DNA from: CAMUQR01 sp963516005
GTDB taxonomy: Bacteria; Patescibacteriota; Saccharimonadia; Saccharimonadales; Saccharimonadaceae
Reading direction: 5' to 3'
Assembly (NCBI GenBank): GCA_963516005.1
Contig: CAUPYP010000003.1
Span: 1 to 64,000 of the forward strand
Length of the DNA: 64,000 bases
The notes below the pieces were generated by a model. That model was not told the DNA's origin. It was given only the letters and a program-made list of their open reading frames with translations, and did not search any database. This document shows, one piece after another, positions 24,049 through 32,855 of this stretch (positions are counted from its first letter, which is position 1; each line of letters starts with the position of its first letter). The translations under genes and the position numbers were made by a program.

Positions 24049-24713
24049 GCATCATAGAAGCCAAAAATATCAAAAAAGCCTTCGGCAAAAAAACCTTAGC
24101 GTTGCGTGGGGCAAATCTAACGGTCGAACCAGGTGAGATTGTCGCGGTGATGGGACCGAGTGGTTCTGGTAAATCAACTTTACTGCATTGTCTGGCGGGT
24201 ATTTTAAAAATCGACTCGGGTGAGGTATTGTTTGAGGGTGAAAATATCGGCAAAATGTCTGACAAAAAACGCAATCAACTACGTCGTGAGAAGTTTGGTT
24301 TCGTGTTTCAGTTTTCACAATTAGTGCCAGAGTTGACGGCGCTCGATAACGTTGCTTTGCCACTATTAATCAACGGCGTTAATAAAACCGAAGCTTACAC
24401 TAAAGCTAAAGCCTGGCTCAAAAAAGTTGGCGTTGAAGCGGTGGCCAACCAAATTCCTGGTGAGTTATCAGGCGGTCAAGCTCAGCGCGTGGCTGTAGCC
24501 CGGGCGATGGTGATTGAACCAAAAATCTTGTTTGCCGATGAGCCAACTGGTTCGTTGGATTCGCTCAACTCCGAAAAAGTGATGGATTTGTTTATTAAAA
24601 CCGCCAAAGAAGTCGGCACGACGGTAATTATGGTGACGCACGAACCAACCATCGCAGCTTATGCTGATCGCTCGGTTATTGTGCGCGATGGCGTGGTGAC
24701 AGGAGATAAATAA
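24045..24713 (+). CDS. ABC transporter ATP-binding protein (LolD/MacB type)
   Basis: 222-residue ATPase with Walker A GPSGSGKST (37-45), Q-loop FQFSQLVPELTALDNV, signature LSGGQAQRVAVARA, Walker B ILFADEPTG and the H-loop VTHEP. Fold and length fit the LolD/MacB/FtsE group that drives FtsX-like permeases. AAGGAG (24031-24036) precedes ATG 24045. Stop and the permease start share bases. It lies under the PadR operator. Confidence 0.96.
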   Translation: MSIIEAKNIKKAFGKKTLALRGANLTVEPGEIVAVMGPSGSGKSTLLHCLAGILKIDSGEVLFEGENIGKMSDKKRNQLRREKFGFVFQFSQLVPELTALDNVALPLLINGVNKTEAYTKAKAWLKKVGVEAVANQIPGELSGGQAQRVAVARAMVIEPKILFADEPTGSLDSLNSEKVMDLFIKTAKEVGTTVIMVTHEPTIAAYADRSVIVRDGVVTGDK

Positions 24714-27040
24714 TGAAACTAGGTTTGTTATTTTTGAAACGAACTGACAAGCAAGGTTGGTTTCGTAATATCGTGATTGTTTTTGCGATCATGTTGGCAA
24801 CGGCGACATTATTGTCAGCCATGGCACTAGGCAATGGTTTTAATAAGAGTTTTGATCGTGGGCATTGGTATAGCAATTTGCTAACTGCCCAGCGTCGCAA
24901 TGCGAAACGTAGTTTGGATCTCAAAAAAAATGATGATCGAACTGTTGTTAAAATCAATGCTTTTACGGCTTTTGGCAAAGTGCAGATTCGCGAGGTTGGC
25001 ATTTATCAATTGACTGACAAAGCGCCGATTCTGCCAGGTCTAGCCCGACAGCCAGGTGCAAAAGAAATGTTTGTTTCGCAAGGATTAATGGATTTAATTG
25101 CACAAAATCCCGATCTTAAGGAACGTTTTGCAGGCTATGATTTAAAGCTTGGCGTACCAAATGATTTGTTATCAAAACCAAATGAGGCGATGGCGATTTA
25201 TCAAATCCCACAGACGATTTTGACGAATCAAGAAGCGATGAGTCAATCAGCATTGGTGAATCAGGAACAGATGAATACCATTAAGAAGCCTGTCGAATCG
25301 CGCAATCAGTTAATTATTAATATTTTTATGCTGATTTGTGGCTTGGGCGTGTGTTTCCCATTGTTAATCTTGGTAATTTCAGCCACTCGGGTTGGTATGG
25401 TACAGCGTGAGCAACGTTATGCGGCGTTGAGTTTAATTGGCGCGTCCAAACGTCAGATTAACTGGATTATCCTGGCGGAAACTTTGGCGGCGGCCGGTCT
25501 AGCGGTGCTACTGGGCTCAGGCTTGTTTGTAGTTTTCAAAAAACTGATTTTGGAACAATTGAAATTTGATGGCGATGTGATGTTTGCTGGTGATTTATGG
25601 CCAAGTGTCTCGGTCTTTTTCGGGGTGATTGGCTTGGTGCTGATGGTAGCGATCATCGTCAACTGGTGGGCTTTGCGTAAGGTTAAAACTTCACCGCTTG
25701 GCGTGGTGAAAGACCAAAAGCGTTTGCGTAAACCAACGATTTTAGGGGCGTTGCCACTGCTTGTGGCTGGTGGAATTATTTGGAAACTCAACCAACTTGG
25801 ACCGCAGTGGTTCTATCCGTCAAATCCAGGCGAAGGTGGCAATCGTCCGGAACTATATTTCTTAGGTACGTTTTTATTGTTGATGATTGGTTTATTAACA
25901 GCGGGCGCCTTCCTGACTTATGTGATAGCAAAAATTCTTGAAAAACTAGCCCGACATGCTAGTCTGGTGATGGCTACGAAACGTTTGCAAATGTTTGCAC
26001 GACCAATTTTCTCGAGCGTGAGCGGTGTGGTGCTTGCATTGTTCGTGGGAAGTTTTTTCCTTGGAACGATCGCTAGTGTGGAAGCGACGATGATGCATGA
26101 ATATCAAGAGGCACAGACGAACCATGATTTGCAAAGTCGTCAGATTAATACTAATCAACTTAAGATTTATGAAAATCGGTTGGGTGATGCTCAGATGTAT
26201 CAAGCCATGACCCAACATGCGAAGCTGATGTCTTTAACAAAACGCCATACGCGTGTTAGGATGTTTAGCGAGCAGTTGATTGATGCTGGTGGTGTGGCAC
26301 GAGCCCAGGAGCGGACGGTTTTTGGTGAAATTTATACTTGTCAGGAACTGACGCAATGGACTAAACTGCGCTGTCCAGCCGACTATCAGCCAACTGAACA
26401 GGTGGTGATTAACACTAATAATCAGGATCAGACGAAGCAAAATCAGCTGGTGCGTTTAACTCCAGAGTTATTAGCCAGGGGGACGATCCAATACGCCAAT
26501 ATTGTCCTAGAATTTGCTAATCGGGCGGATTTGGAACGGGGGCGTAAGTTTGTTCAAAATATTATGGCGCGTTCAATTCGTGAAGCCGATCAGGGTGGTT
26601 TTATTCAGTCAGATGATGACAAATTTGACTCTTTGGGTCCGGTGCGTGGTCTCATTCAAGCAATTATGGCTGGTACGGCATTGACTATCGGTGTGGCTGG
26701 TTTCAGTGTTGCGGTGGCGATGATTGGTTCATTCTTTGAACGTAAAAAATCATTTAGCAATTTACGTTTAATGGGTGTGGATGTAACGCAATTGTATCGT
26801 GTAGTGTTGATCGAGTCGATTTTGCCACTATTGCTGGCGGCAGTCTTGGCAGTAACAGTTGGGTTATTGACGGTGCGTTATTTAGTGTCGGTGATGAGTT
26901 CAAAATTTATCTTCGCGATGCCAAAAGCTGACTATTTCTGGATGGTTGGTGTGTCGCTACTGGTGACGATTGGCATTATTGTCAGTACTTTACCAATTCT
27001 TAAACGAGTAACGGCGCTCGAATCGAACCGTACCGAATAA
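24713..27040 (+). CDS. FtsX-like ABC transporter permease
   Basis: 775-residue integral membrane partner of the ATPase. One helix near the N terminus (about 22-40), an extracytoplasmic domain, then three helices (about 197-225, 243-275, 290-320) form the first FtsX unit; a second set starts around 340 and ends with three C-terminal helices (about 645-760). This duplicated FtsX plan is that of antimicrobial-peptide or lipid exporters. The large extracytoplasmic segment (about 455-635) should sense or bind substrate. Substrate unknown. Confidence 0.9.
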   Translation: MKLGLLFLKRTDKQGWFRNIVIVFAIMLATATLLSAMALGNGFNKSFDRGHWYSNLLTAQRRNAKRSLDLKKNDDRTVVKINAFTAFGKVQIREVGIYQLTDKAPILPGLARQPGAKEMFVSQGLMDLIAQNPDLKERFAGYDLKLGVPNDLLSKPNEAMAIYQIPQTILTNQEAMSQSALVNQEQMNTIKKPVESRNQLIINIFMLICGLGVCFPLLILVISATRVGMVQREQRYAALSLIGASKRQINWIILAETLAAAGLAVLLGSGLFVVFKKLILEQLKFDGDVMFAGDLWPSVSVFFGVIGLVLMVAIIVNWWALRKVKTSPLGVVKDQKRLRKPTILGALPLLVAGGIIWKLNQLGPQWFYPSNPGEGGNRPELYFLGTFLLLMIGLLTAGAFLTYVIAKILEKLARHASLVMATKRLQMFARPIFSSVSGVVLALFVGSFFLGTIASVEATMMHEYQEAQTNHDLQSRQINTNQLKIYENRLGDAQMYQAMTQHAKLMSLTKRHTRVRMFSEQLIDAGGVARAQERTVFGEIYTCQELTQWTKLRCPADYQPTEQVVINTNNQDQTKQNQLVRLTPELLARGTIQYANIVLEFANRADLERGRKFVQNIMARSIREADQGGFIQSDDDKFDSLGPVRGLIQAIMAGTALTIGVAGFSVAVAMIGSFFERKKSFSNLRLMGVDVTQLYRVVLIESILPLLLAAVLAVTVGLLTVRYLVSVMSSKFIFAMPKADYFWMVGVSLLVTIGIIVSTLPILKRVTALESNRTE

Positions 27041-27077
27041 TAACAGTCGAGAGGTGTCAAAACCATAGCGTTTGTGC

Positions 27078-27083
27078 TATAAT
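27078..27083 (+). promoter_or_regulatory. Extended -10 of the leaderless carboxypeptidase gene
   Basis: GTGCTATAAT with TATAAT at 27078-27083 and ATG 8 nt later at 27092; no ribosome binding site. Confidence 0.65.
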
Positions 27084-27091
27084 AAACGCAA

Positions 27092-28138
27092 ATGATAGTG
27101 AATCAAAAAAGGGTGTGGCCGACTGGTATTGTCTTAGGTTTGTTGGTGAGCGTGGTTATAGGCGCTGGTACTTTAGCGATCATCATTACCAATCAATGGA
27201 ATGGCATCAGTGCGCTGGAAAATCACGCTAGCTTGCAACAGACTAATCGTGAGTCGAAAGGTAGCGACGTGGCGTCGTCTCAGGCGTCTAATTCGCAGGT
27301 TCAACCGATTCCACCAGCCCCAGTTGCAAAGCCATTAATTTGGCAACTGGCGCCTGAAGGCCAAAAATTACACAGTCAGTCGGCACTGATTTATGATTTG
27401 ACGCGCGGAGAAAAAGTGTTTGAACTCAATGCACAAGTCGCCCGTGCGCCAGCATCGCTAGTTAAGATTATAACAGTGCTAGTGGCAATTGAGCAGTTGT
27501 CGGATTTACAGGCACGCACAACGATACCGGCGACGGTCTTAAACCAAATGCGTCAAAGTAACGCCTCGGTCGCGGGGTTTGTTGCAGGCGAGTCGGTGAC
27601 GGTCAATGATTTACTTTATGGTGCATTGTTGGCGTCGGGTGGTGAAGCGAGCTATTTGCTGGCGGAGCTGGCGGGTGGGCAGGCTAAGTTTGTGGAGCTA
27701 ATGAACCGTAAAGCACGCCAACTTGGCATGGCGCAAACACATTTTGTAAACACTACTGGACTTGATCATCCAGAACAAGTTTCGAGCGCGACTGACATTG
27801 CGAAAATGTTGCAATTTGCTCTGCAACATCCGACTTTTCGCAAGGTATTTGAATCACGCGAATATTTATACCAAGGCGCGAACCGTCAGTTGCTCATTAG
27901 CAGTACTTTGTTTAAACGATTGCCACAGGTCGAAATTAATCAATTGACAGTGCTTGGTGGCAAAACTGGCACAACTGATCGGGCTGGATTGTGTTTAGCA
28001 AGTTTAGTGCGTCGGGGTGAACGCGAGTTGTTGGTGATTACACTAGGGGCGCCAATTACCGCTTGGCCAAATCCAGCTCCGCTCCATGTGGCTGATTTGT
28101 CTGAGCTGTTGAATCATTTGCGTCTGATAGAACGATAG
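27092..28138 (+). CDS. D-alanyl-D-alanine carboxypeptidase (penicillin-binding protein 5 type)
   Basis: 348-residue serine peptidase acting outside the membrane on peptidoglycan stem peptides. An N-terminal membrane anchor (about 11-34) and a Ser/Gln linker precede the S11 peptidase domain with SLVK (S122, K125) and GGKTGTT (K291). The middle motif, normally SxN, reads SGG (182-184). The C-terminal PBP5 beta domain is absent. It is the only transpeptidase-fold enzyme in the window. The 3' end overlaps a minus-strand small gene by about 80 nt. Confidence 0.9.
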   Translation: MIVNQKRVWPTGIVLGLLVSVVIGAGTLAIIITNQWNGISALENHASLQQTNRESKGSDVASSQASNSQVQPIPPAPVAKPLIWQLAPEGQKLHSQSALIYDLTRGEKVFELNAQVARAPASLVKIITVLVAIEQLSDLQARTTIPATVLNQMRQSNASVAGFVAGESVTVNDLLYGALLASGGEASYLLAELAGGQAKFVELMNRKARQLGMAQTHFVNTTGLDHPEQVSSATDIAKMLQFALQHPTFRKVFESREYLYQGANRQLLISSTLFKRLPQVEINQLTVLGGKTGTTDRAGLCLASLVRRGERELLVITLGAPITAWPNPAPLHVADLSELLNHLRLIER

Positions 28139-28322
28139 AATCAAAACCTAAGATTTGTTGATATTCTGAAAAACGATGCTCGCGGATCGGTCGAGTATGT
28201 GGCTCAGTTGCGAAATAAAGCATTAAGCAAGGGCTAATGTTTTTGTATCTTTTAAGAAACTCATAGCCAATCATTTCTCCGTTGGCGATACGTTGCTTGA
28301 TACGGTTGTGATAAGGATACAT
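28056..28322 (-). CDS. Small conserved-looking protein of unknown function
   Basis: 88 residues starting MYPYHNRIKQRIANGEMIGY and containing PIREHRFSEYQQIL. The pattern resembles short bacterial proteins sometimes annotated as thermostable hemolysin delta-VPH-like, a label without functional proof. The ATG at 28322 lies 6 nt after TATAGT (28334-28329) in the context GTGCTATAGT, the leaderless promoter signature of this genome, and just past a terminator; this is why the shorter start is chosen over a frame that begins inside tRNA-Pro. The last third overlaps the carboxypeptidase gene antisense. Confidence 0.6.
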   Translation of the reverse strand: MYPYHNRIKQRIANGEMIGYEFLKRYKNISPCLMLYFATEPHTRPIREHRFSEYQQILGFDSIVLSDANDSTAQTNQPHGAELDLAKR

Positions 28323-28345
28323 ACAAACACTATAGCACGAAACTA

Positions 28346-28377
28346 AAAAAACTAGGCCAAGTGTTGACCTAGTTTTT
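28346..28377. terminator. Terminator downstream of tRNA-Pro (minus strand)
   Basis: AAAAACTAGG (28346-28355) pairs with CCTAGTTTTT (28368-28377); T runs on either strand. It lies between tRNA-Pro and the promoter of the 88-residue protein. Confidence 0.85.
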
Positions 28378-28397
28378 GAGTTAAAAATAATTTCACC

Positions 28398-28473
28398 TGG
28401 TCGGGGCGACAGGATTCGAACCTGCGACCTCACGGTCCCAAACCGCGCGCGCTACCAACTGCGCCACGCCCCG
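28398..28473 (-). tRNA. tRNA-Pro (anticodon TGG)
   Basis: Minus-strand acceptor CGGGGCG pairs with CGCCCCG followed by ACCA. The anticodon loop TTTGGGA gives TGG. It is the second proline tRNA in the window. Confidence 0.96.
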
Positions 28474-28536
28474 AAGTGCAGGATTATTATACTACAAATC
28501 ATGCGAGAAATCTAGAGTTTTGTTTGTCTTGAGTTA

Positions 28537-29562
28537 TTAATCACGTCGCAAAGCGAGTTCGATTAATTTAGCTACTAGCTCGCGGGGTTCAAGGCCGCTA
28601 GCTTGCCATAATTTAGGATACATGCTAATTGCAGTAAATCCGGGCAGTGTGTTAATTTCATTGAGAAAAAATTCGCCAGTTTGCTTATCTTGGAAGAAAT
28701 CCACTCGCGCTAGTCCATAACCATCAATAGCCTGAAACGCGATCTTGGCTAGATGCTGTAGATGTTTGATTTCGTCTTCAGATAAGTCAGCTGGAATAAG
28801 CAGTTGAGATTGAGAATTAGAGTATTTGGCGTCGTAATCATAAAACTCGCGATCGGGAATAAGTTCACCAACCGTAGCTACTTGAATATCTGCGCCACCA
28901 CCTAAAACCGACACTTCTAGTTCGCGTGCCTCAATTGCGGGTTCAATCATCACTTTATGGTCATATTGAAAGGCGAGTTCGAGTGCTTGCTTAAGTTCGT
29001 CTTGAGTTTTGGCCTTGGTGACACCAACAGACGATCCTAGATTGGCTGGCTTGACGAAACATGGCAGTTGAGTTTGTAGAATCGCATCCTGAACCTCTTG
29101 CCACTTATAAACTAACTGATGATCTAAGACTGGCACTTGATTATGCTTAAAAACTTGTTTAGCAATATCTTTATCCATGGCAACGGCTGAAGCTAAGACG
29201 CCACAGCCCACATATGGCAATCCAGTCATTTCAAACACACCCTGGATCTTACCATCTTCTCCAAAATCACCATGCAATACTGGAAATACAAGCTCAAACT
29301 GTGCCACGAGCTGTTGATCATGATATAATCCAGCTGGCTGATCGCTGTTTAGCAAAGTAACTTGATTATCTGAAGTATAATTTTCCCAATCCTCAATTTG
29401 ATCAATTGACCCAATGAAATGCCTAAACTGATTTTGTTTCGTAATTCCAATCAAAAACACTTGATGTTGTTCGCGGTTAATATTTTGATAAATAAATTTG
29501 GCTGATTGTAGCGAGACTTCATGCTCGACTGATTTTCCTCCAAAAAACAAAGCAATATTCAT
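28537..29562 (-). CDS. ddl: D-alanine--D-alanine ligase
   Basis: Makes the D-Ala-D-Ala dipeptide of peptidoglycan precursors. 341 residues: FFGGKSVEHEVSLQSA (N-terminal domain), the GDFGEDGKIQGVFEMTGLPYVG turn, CFVKPANLGSSVGVTKA (ATP-grasp lysine and loop) and FFLNEINTLPGFTAISMYP (metal ligands). The start context has TATAAT (29574-29569) 6 nt from the ATG and GGAG behind it, so either leaderless initiation or a distant ribosome binding site is possible. It follows gatD by 38 nt on the same strand. Confidence 0.96.
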   Translation of the reverse strand: MNIALFFGGKSVEHEVSLQSAKFIYQNINREQHQVFLIGITKQNQFRHFIGSIDQIEDWENYTSDNQVTLLNSDQPAGLYHDQQLVAQFELVFPVLHGDFGEDGKIQGVFEMTGLPYVGCGVLASAVAMDKDIAKQVFKHNQVPVLDHQLVYKWQEVQDAILQTQLPCFVKPANLGSSVGVTKAKTQDELKQALELAFQYDHKVMIEPAIEARELEVSVLGGGADIQVATVGELIPDREFYDYDAKYSNSQSQLLIPADLSEDEIKHLQHLAKIAFQAIDGYGLARVDFFQDKQTGEFFLNEINTLPGFTAISMYPKLWQASGLEPRELVAKLIELALRRD

Positions 29563-29600
29563 GTTGTTATTATACTCCTTTTTTATAAAATCATTGAGTT

Positions 29601-30317
29601 TTAGCGTGGCCGATTAGCAGCTTGCTCAGCAGCCTGTAATTCCAAACTATCATCGAGTGGGTGGAGGCGACCATTTTTACCACGGTTTTTGAGAGCTTGA
29701 GAAATTAAAAAATCAGCTAGGCGTGGGTTTTTCGGCAAAATTGGTCCGTGGCAATACGTTCCAATTAAATTGTGATAAAAAACGCCTTCGTGATTGTCAC
29801 GACGATTGTTGCCATCGCCGACAATAACAGTGCCGAGTGGTTGCAAATCCTCCTCGAGAAAAGTTTGCCCAGAGTGGTTCTCATAACCGACAATTCGACC
29901 AAACTTCGGACTGCTAACGACAACATTACCGATAGAACGTTGTTTGTCAGCCTTGGTATAAAGAGGTAAAATGTCTGCGCCTGCGATATGCTCGCCAGCT
30001 TCAGTCTTAAAATATTCTCCAAATAACTGATACGCCCCGCATATTAGCAAAGTTGGCACGTCCGCTTCCACCCATTTTTTGAGCTTAGGGGTAATGAGGG
30101 CGAAGTCATCAGCAATTTTGGCTTGATTAGAATCTTGTCCGCCACCACCAAGAATAATATCTGGTTTGGTGGTCAGTTTATCGCCAACATTATGTTTAAT
30201 AACACGATAATCAATCTCACGCCACTGGAGACGTTTAGTCAGACAAAGGAGATTGCCGTTGTCGCCATAAACATTAAGTTCGTTCGGATAAAGTTGCAAA
30301 ATGGTTAATTTAGTCAT
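29601..30317 (-). CDS. gatD: Lipid II isoglutaminyl synthase, glutaminase subunit GatD
   Basis: Glutamine amidotransferase (CobB/CobQ-like class I) that supplies ammonia to MurT for amidating D-Glu in lipid II. 238 residues with YPNELNVYGDNGNL at the N terminus, the nucleophile loop LLICGAYQLFGEYF (C93), GRIVGYENHSGQT and the catalytic His in TYCHGPILPKNP. It overlaps murT by 4 nt (ATGA), the standard paired arrangement. Confidence 0.95.
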   Translation of the reverse strand: MTKLTILQLYPNELNVYGDNGNLLCLTKRLQWREIDYRVIKHNVGDKLTTKPDIILGGGGQDSNQAKIADDFALITPKLKKWVEADVPTLLICGAYQLFGEYFKTEAGEHIAGADILPLYTKADKQRSIGNVVVSSPKFGRIVGYENHSGQTFLEEDLQPLGTVIVGDGNNRRDNHEGVFYHNLIGTYCHGPILPKNPRLADFLISQALKNRGKNGRLHPLDDSLELQAAEQAANRPR

Positions 30318-31648
30318 TTTTTGGTCTCCTTTTTGATTAAACGTAGGAGTTCTTGGCGTAATTTAAGCATCGCAGTATATGTTGCAAAAATTACAACATT
30401 GCCATCAGTCTCATTGATAAATGATTCTAAACTAGCACGCAAATAAGGCTGGTGAGTGGCGGTGATATCGTCATATTTTAGGCGCAGAGCCATGTCGGCG
30501 GAGCGGCTGCCGGTGGTGCGTACCTCGGCGAATTTGGCTTGCGAAAAATCGACATCCCAGAGCCATGATACATCACGACCATCGGCGTAATTGTCATTAA
30601 TGGCAATTAAAACTGGTGTTGGCTGAGTTAAAGTGGCGAGACTAGATTGAAAACCGGCTGGGTTTTTGACTAGAATCAGTTTAATCTGGCGCTCGTCGAG
30701 TTGCAAAGTTTCACCTCGCCCAAAAGCCGGCTCGAGCGCTTCGAGACTGGCGGTTAGCTTTTGGTAATTGAGCTTCTCGCCAAGAATAGCGCGAGCGGTC
30801 GCTACCGCACCAGTGAGATTAAGTTGATTGTGGAGACCATCAAGTTTTGGTCGAAAAGTAAGCTGTTTGCGACTAAAAGTCAGCTCCGCTTTGTGAGCCT
30901 GAAATTGACTGAGAGTGACACTGTTTTTGGGTTGATAAGTACTGGCGAGCTGGTCGGGATTGGTGAGTTTTTTAGTCAGCAATGGACTGAGACCGAAGTA
31001 TTGAATTTGTTTGGTTGAGTTCGATTGGCGTGCGGTTTTGGCTCGTGATTTAGATTTTTTGGTGGTTGATTGAGTTTTAGAAGTATCGTGTGATTTGAGT
31101 TCTGCTTCAAGCGTCTGGCCAAGATTCACTAGTCGTCCATCACTTGAGTTGAGAACAACAGTTTTAGTAGTTTTGTCGGCGATTTTTGCAAGCATAGCGG
31201 TGACATTATCCAGTTCGCCGAAGCGATCAAGTTGATCGCGCATTACGTTCAGGAGTAAACAATAACTTGGCAGGATTTGATTGATAAAATGCACGGCGTG
31301 AGCTTCATCGAGCTCCAAAACTGCAATATCGGCGTCAAGATGACCTTCTGCATCAACGCTAGCGAGCCAAGCGCTGGCCACTCCTCGCATAAAATTTGAG
31401 CCGGTTTTATTAGTAAAGACTTTGAGACCTTGCCCCTCCAGAATTGACACCAAAGCTTTAGTAGTGGTGGTTTTGCCATTGGTGCCAGAGACGACTACCA
31501 CGCCGTACGGTAATTCTTGGAGACTCTCGCCGACTAAGTCGGGATTGAGTTTCTCTAGTACTAATCCAGGCAATGCTGAACCACCGCCATACAGACGTGA
31601 AGCAACTTGAATTGCTCGCCCAAGTTTAATGCTGAACCAATCTTTCAT
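30314..31648 (-). CDS. murT: Lipid II isoglutaminyl synthase, Mur ligase subunit MurT
   Basis: Mur-ligase-fold partner of GatD: activates the D-Glu carboxylate of lipid II with ATP, then amidates it. 444 residues with SGTNGKTTTTK (P-loop, 54-64), NVMRDQLDRFGE (typical of MurT) and a C-terminal DUF1727 domain containing NDNYADGRDVSWLWDV. The usual MurT Cys4 zinc ribbon is absent: the corresponding stretch (about 185-214) is a Ser/Thr/Lys-rich segment and the whole protein has one Cys (C130). TAAAAT (31661-31656) sits 7 nt before the ATG, with AAGGA overlapping, so the initiation mode is ambiguous. Confidence 0.95.
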   Translation of the reverse strand: MKDWFSIKLGRAIQVASRLYGGGSALPGLVLEKLNPDLVGESLQELPYGVVVVSGTNGKTTTTKALVSILEGQGLKVFTNKTGSNFMRGVASAWLASVDAEGHLDADIAVLELDEAHAVHFINQILPSYCLLLNVMRDQLDRFGELDNVTAMLAKIADKTTKTVVLNSSDGRLVNLGQTLEAELKSHDTSKTQSTTKKSKSRAKTARQSNSTKQIQYFGLSPLLTKKLTNPDQLASTYQPKNSVTLSQFQAHKAELTFSRKQLTFRPKLDGLHNQLNLTGAVATARAILGEKLNYQKLTASLEALEPAFGRGETLQLDERQIKLILVKNPAGFQSSLATLTQPTPVLIAINDNYADGRDVSWLWDVDFSQAKFAEVRTTGSRSADMALRLKYDDITATHQPYLRASLESFINETDGNVVIFATYTAMLKLRQELLRLIKKETKK

Positions 31649-31663
31649 AATCCTTATTTTACC

Positions 31664-32384
31664 TTATTTTCGGTCAAAAAAGCCCATTTTTTGGGAAAAA
31701 CGCTGTCCACTCAGCAAATCATACTGGATTAACTGATAATCACGGTAGATTTGATATTGAGAAAAATCACCAGCATTATCGCTGTGATAAAACGACATTT
31801 TGGGGATAGTGGCTTGAAGTTGTTGACGCATTTCATCAAAACCGGATTGTTTCCAATTGAGTAGTTTGGTAATTTCGAGCGTTAAATAATTACCACTAAT
31901 CGTCCCGAAATCGTGTTCTGGTAAAGGGAAGTTCGCAAGCATAATAATTGGTGTGCGCCGAGCGAGTTGAGCGTCAGCATCGGTGACTTTGCCTAAGACA
32001 TCGGAACCAGGGAAATGGTCGCCATAAATCACTACTAATGTTTTTTGTGGTAAAGTCTGTAATTTTTGATAAAAATCATCCAGTGCGCGGTCGGTGTGTG
32101 ATAACCCAGTTAGGTACGTTTCAAGCTTTTGGTATTGATTATTATTCAAATCACCCTGCTGGGCGAAGTGTGTCGTGGTTTGATAATAATTGTCATAAGG
32201 TGCGTGATTTTGCATGGTCACGCCGTTGATAAACTTGGCTTTGGTTGTCTCAGCTTGTAGTTCGTCGAGTAATTGTTGATAAAACGAAGAAAGTAATCAC
32301 TAGCTAATAAAAGATAGTCGCAATCAGTCGAGATACTACCTGATAAACCATCAGAGAACGCATTCGGTTAATGGCGGATTTCAT
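31664..32384 (-). pseudogene. Remnant of an LtaS-type phosphoglycerol transferase (sulfatase fold)
   Basis: The minus-strand frame ending at 31664 encodes about 190 residues of the C-terminal sulfatase domain of LTA-synthase-like enzymes (NGVTMQNHAPYDNYY, VVIYGDHFPGSD, RRTPIIMLANF). Upstream in this frame are QQLLDELQAET and then TAG and TGA. A separate start at 32384 (MKSAINRMRSLMVYQVVSRL) resembles the protein's first membrane helix and stops at TAG about 32306. The membrane helices and the part with the catalytic Thr are gone, so this is an internally deleted pseudogene. TAAAAT (32396-32391) still lies 6 nt from the old ATG. Confidence 0.8.
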
Positions 32385-32410
32385 AGATATATTTTAGCAC
32401 AAAACCATGC

Positions 32411-32416
32411 TACAAT
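32411..32416 (+). promoter_or_regulatory. Extended -10 of a leaderless membrane-protein gene
   Basis: ATGCTACAAT with TACAAT at 32411-32416, 6 nt before ATG 32423. It is back to back with the -10 of the minus-strand pseudogene (32396-32391). Confidence 0.6.
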
Positions 32417-32422
32417 GATTCC

Positions 32423-32842
32423 ATGGCAAAACACATCATCAAAACCTCTCCGCACAAATTCTTTTTACTTAATTGTCAAGAATTAGCGAAAACCAGCGCA
32501 ATCGGCGCACTGAGTGGAGCGGTGGCGATGATTCTGACTGGCTGGCTGGGTTTTGGTCAAATACTAATCAACTTTCGGGTTGGCTTGATTATAGCGTTGT
32601 TGCTTGGGTTAGTGTTGTTATTAAAACAACAAGTTGAATCGGCCTTGCTGATTGTTGTTTTTTCACTGATTGTGTTGTGGCATCAATGGGTACAATTTGC
32701 GCATTTTTGGCAGGCGCTGGTGTTCTATGTGGCGCTGGCGAGCGTGGTGATGACTTTGTTCGGTTGGGTGACTCAGCTCAAAAACTGGCGATTGCGTCTC
32801 AGTGTTGGCATGGTGGTAATGGTGCTGTTAAGTTTAATTTAA
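32423..32842 (+). CDS. Four-helix membrane protein of unknown function
   Basis: 139 residues with a basic N terminus (MAKHIIKTSPHKFFLLN) and about four hydrophobic helices (roughly 27-45, 50-68, 72-90 and 95-112, with a last one at 120-139). No family is recognised. It is likely leaderless and lies 13 nt upstream of rmuC, so the two may be co-transcribed. Confidence 0.6.
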   Translation: MAKHIIKTSPHKFFLLNCQELAKTSAIGALSGAVAMILTGWLGFGQILINFRVGLIIALLLGLVLLLKQQVESALLIVVFSLIVLWHQWVQFAHFWQALVFYVALASVVMTLFGWVTQLKNWRLRLSVGMVVMVLLSLI

Positions 32843-32855
32843 GAAAGGTGGCAAA

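Noticed and set aside
28323..28433. Extended form of the 88-residue minus-strand protein
   Set aside because: The extra part overlaps tRNA-Pro and a terminator; the TATAGT-6 nt-ATG arrangement supports the short start.
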